From Psychrosphaera aestuarii (GTDB lineage Bacteria; Pseudomonadota; Gammaproteobacteria; Enterobacterales; Alteromonadaceae): 64,000 bases of DNA. The stretch spans positions 1,116,001-1,180,000 of the forward strand of contig NZ_CP072844.1 in NCBI RefSeq assembly GCF_017948405.1, in the 5' to 3' direction. Made by a program: the position numbers and the translations under genes. The notes beneath the pieces are model-generated. The model had not been told where the DNA came from. It saw nothing but the letters and a program-made list of their open reading frames with translations, and made no database searches. How positions within the stretch are numbered: the first letter of the stretch is position 1; each line of letters begins with the position of its first letter. This document shows positions 9,634-16,705 of this stretch, one piece after another.

Positions 9634-11181
9634 ATGACAACCAATGAACCTCTTCAACCGCAAGAATTAGCGCCGGTAAAAACACAAGAACGCATCGTTA
9701 TAATGGACCTACTAAGAGGTTTTGCGTTAATTGGTATTTTGCTAATGAACATCGAATGGTTTAACCGACCAATTTCGGAGTTACTGAGTTTTGACTATAG
9801 CTCTACTGGAGCTGATTATGCCTCTAGTTGGTTAGTCTTAGTTTTTGTGCAAGGCAAGTTTTATAAATTATTTGCACTGTTATTTGGTATGGGTTTTGCG
9901 GTGATGCTACTTAGAGCGGAGCAAGTTGGTCGACCGTTTAAAGCCTGGTTTACCAGACGTATGCTGGTGTTGTACTTAATTGGTTTAGCGCATATGGCAT
10001 TTTTATGGGGTGGTGACATTTTACATGACTATGCTGTCGGCGGCATGATGTTATTAGGTGTTGTTTTGTTAATGCGTACAAAGCGCTTTGCTAAGCGAAA
10101 CCGTCCAGCGGTGTATGCAAAAATTGGTTTTTATATGATTTTCATCCCACTGACAATATCTGTAATCGCAGGCGCGGTATACGGAACAGTGAAAGATCAA
10201 ACCGAGATGAAAGTTGGTTGGCAAAAGGAGCAACAAGTCATTCTGTTGGCCGATAAACTGATCGCTGAAAGCAAAGAGAACGGTACTTTTAACCTCACCC
10301 AAGCTCAATATGACGCACTAAAAAATAGTGATAACAGTGAATATGATCACGCTGCAGATGACATTTCTTCAGAAGTTACCGAACAAGATTCCAACTCAGA
10401 AGCGCTGACCGAGAGCGATTCGGTGACAGACACCCAAGAGCTTATTGAACCTGAGTTAACAAACGAGCAATTAGCACAAAAGCGGCTTGAAGCTGCTCAG
10501 AAGAGAGATTTCCGTTATGCTAAAGAAGCTGAATCGCTATTAAATCCAAGCTATTTGGAAGTGACTAAGTACCGTTGGGATTACGCGGTAAGTAATTTAT
10601 CAAACTCTATTATTTTTGGTTTAGGCGTTATCTTGCCATTATTTCTCGTAGGCTACTGGTTAGTCGCGAGCGGTAAAATGAGCAACATAGAAAAGCATAG
10701 AACCTTCTTTAAAGTCATGTGTGTTGGTGGGCTAGCTTTTGGTATTCCGGTTAGTATTGGCGCTGCATTAATTATGAATCACCCAGCAACTAAAGGTGCC
10801 ATTGAAATTAATTCGGTAAGTAATAGTTTATTTTATTTTGGCCAATTTGCATTATGTTCAGGTTATCTTGGTGCGATTGCTTTATTAAGTTTAAAAGCTG
10901 GGTTTGTTCGTTGGTTTGGTTGGTTATCACCTATCGGTAAAATGGCATTAACTAATTACATTATGCATTCGGTTATCTTATCAAGTATTTTTTATGGATA
11001 TGGTTTTGCGCAGTTCGGTAACATCCCAAGAAGTGAACAGATGCTGATGGTTGTCGCGATAATTGTATTCCAAGCTATTGTAAGTAGTTTATGGTTAAGA
11101 GTATTTAACTATGGCCCACTTGAATGGTTATGGCGATGCGCAACCTATATGAAACTTCAGCCAATGAAGCGAGTTTCTTAG
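9634..11181 (+). CDS. DUF418 domain-containing inner membrane protein
   Basis: A polytopic membrane protein of 515 residues from the ATG at 9634; a TTG 24 bp earlier is possible but less likely. It opens with the motif ERIVIMDLLRGFALIGILLMNI, typical of DUF418/YeiB proteins, and ends with the conserved DUF418 block (LTNYIMHSVILSSIFYGYGFAQFG and LWLRVFNYGPLEWLWR). The biochemical role of the family is unknown; distant similarity to acyltransferase-3 and heparan-alpha-glucosaminide acetyltransferase-like membrane enzymes has been suggested. Unusual here is a long acidic soluble insert (about residues 200-300, rich in D, E and S) between membrane spans. yqfB starts one base after its stop, so the two are probably co-transcribed. 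Confidence 0.85.
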   Translation: MTTNEPLQPQELAPVKTQERIVIMDLLRGFALIGILLMNIEWFNRPISELLSFDYSSTGADYASSWLVLVFVQGKFYKLFALLFGMGFAVMLLRAEQVGRPFKAWFTRRMLVLYLIGLAHMAFLWGGDILHDYAVGGMMLLGVVLLMRTKRFAKRNRPAVYAKIGFYMIFIPLTISVIAGAVYGTVKDQTEMKVGWQKEQQVILLADKLIAESKENGTFNLTQAQYDALKNSDNSEYDHAADDISSEVTEQDSNSEALTESDSVTDTQELIEPELTNEQLAQKRLEAAQKRDFRYAKEAESLLNPSYLEVTKYRWDYAVSNLSNSIIFGLGVILPLFLVGYWLVASGKMSNIEKHRTFFKVMCVGGLAFGIPVSIGAALIMNHPATKGAIEINSVSNSLFYFGQFALCSGYLGAIALLSLKAGFVRWFGWLSPIGKMALTNYIMHSVILSSIFYGYGFAQFGNIPRSEQMLMVVAIIVFQAIVSSLWLRVFNYGPLEWLWRCATYMKLQPMKRVS

Positions 11182-11182
11182 C

Positions 11183-11488
11183 GTGGATAAAATCACCTTT
11201 TTTGAACGTTTCGAAGCGGACATTTTAAGTGGTGTTAAAACCATAACAATCCGCGATGAGGCCGAGTCTCATTTTAAGCCAGGCAGTGAAGTCGATGTAG
11301 CAACGTTTGAGGATAACCGCCATTTTTGTCGAATAAAAATTAAATCAGTTGAACCTATTAGTTTCGCTAATTTAAATGAACGTCATGCTCTGCAAGAGAA
11401 CATGACATTGACTCAGCTCAGGCAGGTTATAACCGACATTTACCCAGGCATAACCCACTTTTTTGTTATTAGCTTTGTTGTAATTTAG
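11183..11488 (+). CDS. yqfB: N4-acetylcytidine amidohydrolase (ASCH domain, YqfB)
   Basis: A 101-residue ASCH-fold protein closely resembling E. coli YqfB (103 aa). It shares the blocks ITFFERFEADILSGVKTITIRDE, ESHFKPG, FEDNRHFC, QENMTLTQLRQVITDIYPG and a hydrophobic end. E. coli YqfB hydrolyses N4-acetylcytidine to cytidine and acetate, with a Lys/Thr/Glu triad that would correspond to the K-T and E of KTITIRDE. The start is GTG, one base after the DUF418 stop. It runs convergent to the halogenase gene, with only 20 bp between their stops and no obvious terminator. Confidence 0.9.
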   Translation: MDKITFFERFEADILSGVKTITIRDEAESHFKPGSEVDVATFEDNRHFCRIKIKSVEPISFANLNERHALQENMTLTQLRQVITDIYPGITHFFVISFVVI

Positions 11489-11508
11489 CACTTATTTGTG
11501 CCGGTAAA

Positions 11509-13059
11509 TTAAGCTTTAAAGGGACAGTTTTTCATTAAATACATTTCATGGCTTACCGCACTCGTTGCGGTTTGTTTCATGTTGTTATATATCGACTCTA
11601 ACGTTTTATTCAAATCTAATGCATTTCGCGATGCCATAACTGGGCCTACTGATTGTGGCAATACGTTTTGTCCAGCTAATACCGCCATCCAGTTTTCATG
11701 CTTAAACAACTCTTTATCATGAATCATTAAGTGACCATGCTCTTTGTATAGCGCTATACGTGATTTTAGTGACTCCGGAATGTCTATGTTTGAGCAGTGT
11801 CGCCAATATTCGCTGTCGTCTCTCTCGGTAGCGTTATAGTGCAAAATAATAAAGTCTCTAATCGCCTCATATTCTTTAACTGTTGAGTTATTGTATTCTT
11901 GTTGAAGGGTTTCACTCATCGACATGTCAGGGAAAAGTCGAACAAGCCTCATAATGCCCGATTGAATTAGATGTAGGCTAGTGGACTCTAGTGGTTCTAG
12001 AAAACCAGCAGACAAGCCGATTGCCACACAGTTCTTTTGCCAAAATTGCTGGCGACGACCTGTTTTAAACTTGATGTGTTTCGGCTCGGTTAATGTTGGA
12101 CCTTCAACGCTGCTGAGCAACAGAGCTTCTGCCTCTTGTTCACTCATATATTGGCTTGAGTAAACATTGCCATTACCCATTCTGGTTTGCAGCGGGATAC
12201 GCCATTGCCAGCCTGCATGGTGAGCAATAGAACGAGTATATGGGCTTAGCGTTTTCATATGAGCAGTTTGAACAGCTACCGCTCTGTCATTCAGTAAATA
12301 GTGTTGCCAAGACTCAAACCCAACGCCTAAGGCATCGCCAAGTAATAAAGCTCTTTGCCCGGAACAATCAATAAAAAAATCCGCCGATAAAACATCACAA
12401 CCAGAATGCTCAGAGTTTTGCTCTAACTCAAGCTTACTAATATTTCCTGAATGAGGGCATAACTGAACGTTTGATACCTTTCCTTCAATTCGTTTAACCC
12501 CTAGGCCTTCAGAATAGTTTCTTAAAAATAACGCGTATTGGCTAGCGTCAAAATGAAAGGCATAGTCAAAGGTTGATGCCAATGAATTGCGGTCTAGACT
12601 TGGCGGGTGGAATTTATTATTACTGGCCAAGTGCCAAGCATAAGAAAACTCTTCTAGATTACGTTGATAACCCTCTGCATTTGCCTTTAACCAATAATAG
12701 GGAAACGACATATAATCAAAATCAGCAGCAAAGCTTCCAAACGGATGCATGTATTTGTGGCCGATACGGGTCCAATTCTCAAACTCAATAGCAAGCTTAA
12801 TGCTACCGTTACAAAATGATAAAAACTCGGTTTCGTCTATACCTAAAATTCGGTTAAAGTTTTTAATCGGTGGAATGGTCGCTTCGCCAACACCTATGGT
12901 GCCAATTTCGTCAGACTCAACCAAAGTGATCGAGACACGTTGTCCTAATTGTTTGGCTAACATCGCAGCTGTCATCCAACCTGCGCTACCACCGCCCACT
13001 ATGACAATGTTTTTAATATGTTGACTGTTGTCCAAAGAGGGGCTTTGTATCTTTGACAT
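11509..13059 (-). CDS. Flavin-dependent tryptophan-halogenase family protein
   Basis: A 516-residue FAD-dependent halogenase-family (PF04820) protein. The ATG at 13059 is preferred because GGAAAG sits 8 bp upstream; a TTG at 13080 is the alternative. It has the FAD-binding GGGSAG (22-27), the GVGEATIPP motif (56-64), a lysine (K88) in CNGSIKLAIEFENW corresponding to the catalytic Lys of PrnA-type enzymes, and the W-x-W-x-I-P motif (GWQWRIP) characteristic of halogenases. All known catalytic features are therefore present, but the substrate is unknown. It lies downstream of the TonB-dependent receptor in the same orientation with a terminator between them. Such pairs recur in Alteromonadales and Caulobacterales carbohydrate loci, where their role is unproven. 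Confidence 0.85.
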   Translation of the reverse strand: MSKIQSPSLDNSQHIKNIVIVGGGSAGWMTAAMLAKQLGQRVSITLVESDEIGTIGVGEATIPPIKNFNRILGIDETEFLSFCNGSIKLAIEFENWTRIGHKYMHPFGSFAADFDYMSFPYYWLKANAEGYQRNLEEFSYAWHLASNNKFHPPSLDRNSLASTFDYAFHFDASQYALFLRNYSEGLGVKRIEGKVSNVQLCPHSGNISKLELEQNSEHSGCDVLSADFFIDCSGQRALLLGDALGVGFESWQHYLLNDRAVAVQTAHMKTLSPYTRSIAHHAGWQWRIPLQTRMGNGNVYSSQYMSEQEAEALLLSSVEGPTLTEPKHIKFKTGRRQQFWQKNCVAIGLSAGFLEPLESTSLHLIQSGIMRLVRLFPDMSMSETLQQEYNNSTVKEYEAIRDFIILHYNATERDDSEYWRHCSNIDIPESLKSRIALYKEHGHLMIHDKELFKHENWMAVLAGQNVLPQSVGPVMASRNALDLNKTLESIYNNMKQTATSAVSHEMYLMKNCPFKA

Positions 13060-13163
13060 GCTAAGTACTTTCCGATTCAAGTTTAGTTAAAGTCTGTTTT
13101 CGACTTTGGGTTAACTTTTAGATATCTAATTAGATTAACTAGATTAAATGATGAACTCCAGAT

Positions 13164-13192
13164 AAAAAAACTGCCGCATAAGCGACAGTTTT
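13164..13192 (-). terminator. Rho-independent terminator of the TonB receptor gene
   Basis: On the minus strand AACTGTCGC, loop TTAT, GCGGCAGTT (one G-T mismatch), followed by a T run. It separates the receptor from the downstream halogenase gene. Confidence 0.8.
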
Positions 13193-13216
13193 AAATCAAG
13201 GAATATCAATGTTGGA

Positions 13217-16200
13217 TTAGAACTTAGCGTTCAGTCCAAAATAGAATTGACGACCAAAGTACTGCAAAGTACCTGTCGCAGCTTCATTACCAAAGTACGA
13301 ACGGTTAGGCTCATCAGTAAGGTTATTTACTGAGAATACGCCCTGAAGCTCTTCTGTAAATTGATAAGACGCTTGGAAATCAACAACCAGCTCTTCAGCG
13401 AAGTAAGCTTTTTGCTCATCACCGATAGCAATCTGATTGCCAACATACTCTTCACGGTAGCGTGCATTAACGCGAGTCGAGAAAGTGTCATCATAATCAT
13501 AGAACACAGTTGCAGACCAAACACGTGGTGAAAGGAATGGGTAAGGTGTCGTTTGATCACCTAAACCAGAAACCGCTTCGAATTCTGAAGTAACTTCACT
13601 CTCTGTGTAAGAGAAGCTCGCTGCAACACCTAGGCCTTGCCATAACTCTGGTAAGAAACTGAATGTTTGCGTATAAGCAATTTCTGCACCGCGGAAGTAA
13701 CCGCCTTTACCGTTGTTTAACAATACCGAGTAGTCACCAGAGGCAACAGGTACACCGTTATTATCAACACTTGGCGCTGTGATGCCATCGGCCGCGAAGT
13801 CATAGTTTTGAATAGTTACTTTCTCAGGGAAGTTTTCAATGTCTTTGTAATAAAGAGCAAAAACAATGGCGCCATCTGTTTCTACAAAGTAGTGCTCTAA
13901 TGAAAGATCAAACTGTGTAGCGTAGAAAGGGCGAACTTCAGGAGAAGTATCACGATTTAAATCGGCTTCTTTAACTGACTCATCAAACTCGTCCGTATTG
14001 TATGACCAAGCACCGCTCACGGCCATGTCACTCATGTTTGGACGTGACATAACTTTTGCAGCGGCAAAGCGAAGTTGATCTTGGTCTGTCAATTGGAAGT
14101 TCAAGTTAATCGACGGTAAAACATCAGTATAATCAATACCTAAAGTAGTATGTTTGTATACCGTTTTTGTCACACCAAAGTCGTCGGTAATTGGGTCACC
14201 ATCGTTTTTAATTACAGGATCTTCAACACCAGTTGCATTTTGCTCGGTATGAATAACACGAACACCAACGTTACCGGTAAGCGGTAAACCAAATAACTCA
14301 GTGTCTAAGTTTGCTTGGAAATAAGCCGTCAACGTTTCTTCTTTGATTTCGCTTTCTTGCCAAATTGTCCAGTCATAACGCCAGTCTTTTCGAGCCTGAG
14401 TATCTTCGCTGCCTAACCACACACCTTCAATGTATGAGTTATCTACAGAGATAAAGGCAGGGAAGTTGGCAAACTCACCTTGTAGTTGAACGATTTCATA
14501 ATCGCCAGCTTGTAATTGATAAGGACGATAAGTCTCACTCTCAATTGGTTGGCCATTTTCGTCATAACCTAGGATGTAGTTACCGTTACGAAGGTTGATG
14601 CCGTATCCAGCAATGTCACCGTAGTTGTAAGCTTTACGAGCACTTTTATAGCTACGATCGGCCCAACGCACACCCGCTTCAAGCGATGATAAGTGATCAT
14701 TGTCTAAGGTGTATTTAAAGTCTACGCGAGCTGAATTTGACTCATTGTTTTCAAGGTGAGGATACTTTTCTAGCGATCCAACCATCATACGATTTGGGTC
14801 GGTCAGAGCATTAGTAACATCTTGATTAAATGAAAGGTTTGGTAAATTTAAACCATTAGTTTCTATGTTAACAACGATGTCATCGGTAACTACTGGGTTC
14901 ATCGCAGATGCATCTTGGAAAATAGCAAGTCGCATAACTTCATCGCGATAGTCCGACTCACCTTCTGAGTGAGCAATGTCAAAATCAACAACAAGGTTGT
15001 CATTAACAATCCATTCTGCATTAACACCAAACGACATAACTTCACTTTCAGTAGTATTGTCATCGGCTTGAGTTTGCAAGGTTAATGTATTGTTAAAACG
15101 AGGATAAGGAGGATTGTCATTAACATCGCCACGGTCACGATAATAAGTACCGCCAACGATATATTCACCGTTCTCACCCGCTAAAATTGGATTTTCAAAG
15201 TCGATAGATGAACCATCTAAAATAGAGCCGATACCGTTTACACGGTAACCTCGGTCGATGCCTTGTGAATCAAACTTAGAGTAAAAACCATCCGCTTTTA
15301 TCGTTAACGATTCGTTAGGTCTAAATGAGATGGAGCCCATTAAGCCTTGGCGAAGTTCTTCACCACCACGAGCCATTAATTCAAAGCCCTGAGGAACAAT
15401 ATAGTTACCAGACTGAGTACCGTCTTGAACACCATTCTCGTCGTAAGTCGGTAGCGTTAGGCCACCATCTTGCGCACCGTCAAACGGCAATACGCCTAAA
15501 CGTGGTTGATAGTTAACAAACTGCGTAGAAATACGAGGTTGCTGTAAACGCGCATATCCAAGGGAAACACCAACGGTGTCGTCCATGAATTTACCTTGGT
15601 AAGAAAAACTAAAACGGTTACCAAGTGGGTCTGCATCTGGGTGCTCGTCTGCTGAATCGTTGTAACTCAGTTTTGTTTGTACTGTGAAGGTGTGCTCTTG
15701 ATCGTTATCAAGTGCATCCGCCGTTTGCAGTTCAATTGAACCGGCAACACCACCTTCAACTAAAGATGCTTTTTGTGATTTATAAACTTGAACCTGATTG
15801 ATAAGCTCTGAAGGGTACTGGTCAAACTGAACAGAGCGACCGCCCTGGTCGGTAACCACTTCACGGCCATTCAATGTTGCAAATACAAAACCGCCAGACA
15901 TACCACGAATGTTTAATTCACTAGACTGACCGCCAGAGCGAACAGCCGTAACACCAGGTAGTCTAGAAATAGCGTCGGCGATGGAAACGTCAGGTAACGA
16001 GCCCATGTCATCGGCGGAAACTGCTTCTACAACAGTATCTGAATAACGTTTAGTATTAAGTGATTGAATTAAGCTGCGTCTAAAGCCGCGAACTTCGATA
16101 ACCTCTACATCAGAATCTTTTTCTGCTTCAGCTTTGGCTTTTGCCTCAGCGATTGCCTTTTTGTCTTTGTCGGTTTCTTCAACCGCCATAGTAGGCATCG

Positions 16201-16264
16201 AAGCAATAGTGACGCCGCCCAGCATTAAAGCTAGCGTTAGCGCACTTGGCTTGAACTTTTTCAT
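13217..16264 (-). CDS. TonB-dependent receptor, probable maltodextrin/starch oligosaccharide importer
   Basis: A 1015-residue outer-membrane receptor of the long Caulobacter/Xanthomonas type (TIGR01782-like). It has a signal peptide (about residues 1-27, ending SMPTMA), a Lys/Glu/Ala-rich stretch, a plug domain (about 53-180; VIEVRGFRRSLIQSLNTKR, VSIADAISRLPGVTAVRSGG, LNIRGM) and a long beta-barrel ending in a C-terminal Phe (FYFGLNAKF), the outer-membrane insertion signature. Receptors of this class use TonB energy to import siderophores, vitamins or sugars. Substrate assignment is inferred from its position: divergent from a CBM41 lipoprotein, with two maltodextrin-type operators between them. 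Its own hairpin terminator follows the stop. Confidence 0.93.
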   Translation of the reverse strand: MKKFKPSALTLALMLGGVTIASMPTMAVEETDKDKKAIAEAKAKAEAEKDSDVEVIEVRGFRRSLIQSLNTKRYSDTVVEAVSADDMGSLPDVSIADAISRLPGVTAVRSGGQSSELNIRGMSGGFVFATLNGREVVTDQGGRSVQFDQYPSELINQVQVYKSQKASLVEGGVAGSIELQTADALDNDQEHTFTVQTKLSYNDSADEHPDADPLGNRFSFSYQGKFMDDTVGVSLGYARLQQPRISTQFVNYQPRLGVLPFDGAQDGGLTLPTYDENGVQDGTQSGNYIVPQGFELMARGGEELRQGLMGSISFRPNESLTIKADGFYSKFDSQGIDRGYRVNGIGSILDGSSIDFENPILAGENGEYIVGGTYYRDRGDVNDNPPYPRFNNTLTLQTQADDNTTESEVMSFGVNAEWIVNDNLVVDFDIAHSEGESDYRDEVMRLAIFQDASAMNPVVTDDIVVNIETNGLNLPNLSFNQDVTNALTDPNRMMVGSLEKYPHLENNESNSARVDFKYTLDNDHLSSLEAGVRWADRSYKSARKAYNYGDIAGYGINLRNGNYILGYDENGQPIESETYRPYQLQAGDYEIVQLQGEFANFPAFISVDNSYIEGVWLGSEDTQARKDWRYDWTIWQESEIKEETLTAYFQANLDTELFGLPLTGNVGVRVIHTEQNATGVEDPVIKNDGDPITDDFGVTKTVYKHTTLGIDYTDVLPSINLNFQLTDQDQLRFAAAKVMSRPNMSDMAVSGAWSYNTDEFDESVKEADLNRDTSPEVRPFYATQFDLSLEHYFVETDGAIVFALYYKDIENFPEKVTIQNYDFAADGITAPSVDNNGVPVASGDYSVLLNNGKGGYFRGAEIAYTQTFSFLPELWQGLGVAASFSYTESEVTSEFEAVSGLGDQTTPYPFLSPRVWSATVFYDYDDTFSTRVNARYREEYVGNQIAIGDEQKAYFAEELVVDFQASYQFTEELQGVFSVNNLTDEPNRSYFGNEAATGTLQYFGRQFYFGLNAKF

Positions 16265-16379
16265 GTGTGTTCCTCAAAACAAGTTGTTGTTATGTTTTTG
16301 AAGAGTGTGATTTCGCTTGTCGGACTAAACAATTCACTTTAAATAGCGTTTATATACACTTATATAACGTTTATTTATA

Positions 16380-16394
16380 TTGGCAACGTATGCA
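16380..16394 (+). promoter_or_regulatory. LacI-type operator, weaker copy
   Basis: TTGGCAACGTATGCA matches 12 of 15 positions of the copy in front of the LacI gene (TTGAATACGTATGCA). It would lie near or just downstream of the receptor transcription start, 50 bp from the stronger site. Confidence 0.5.
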
Positions 16395-16436
16395 AAGATA
16401 GAGAGTTGTTAATAAATATACAAGTGCGCATTTGCA

Positions 16437-16451
16437 CGCATACGTATTCAT
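16437..16451 (-). promoter_or_regulatory. LacI-type operator before the TonB receptor
   Basis: The sequence is the reverse complement of TTGAATACGTATGCA at 13 of 15 positions, with the palindromic core ATACGTAT intact. Its centre is 24 bp from the TATATT proposed as the receptor's -10. Confidence 0.75.
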
Positions 16452-16705
16452 GCCGTAAGCCTATAAAACAGTATATACAAAGCACCATGGCTTGTTTAAA
16501 TTCGATATGTTGAGTGTATTGCAATCAACGTTTTTCGGACCGGTAATTAATAAGTTGTGACCAGGCAACACCAATCACAACGATATAATAAATATTAACA
16601 GGGTTAATCAATTACCTACACCTCGCTATTTCGCCGTCAGCGGGTGGACAACATACTTTAATAGCACCTAAAAACTAAAACACTAGTTAATTGGAGTTAT
16701 TTCCT

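Larger units (their letters stand above)
16265..16705. promoter_or_regulatory. Divergent control region of receptor and starch-binding lipoprotein
   Basis: A 441-bp noncoding stretch between divergent genes. It holds two operator-like sites (annotated separately). For the receptor there is a minus-strand TATATT at 16420-16415. For the lipoprotein there is a perfect TATAAT at 16584-16589 with no convincing -35. GGAG at 16693-16696 is the lipoprotein RBS. The rest is AT-rich with no recognisable gene. Confidence 0.6.

Noticed and set aside
13118..13129. 12-bp perfect palindrome TTAGATATCTAA upstream of the halogenase gene
   Set aside because: It is AT-rich, occurs once, resembles no operator I can name, and such palindromes are expected by chance in this composition.
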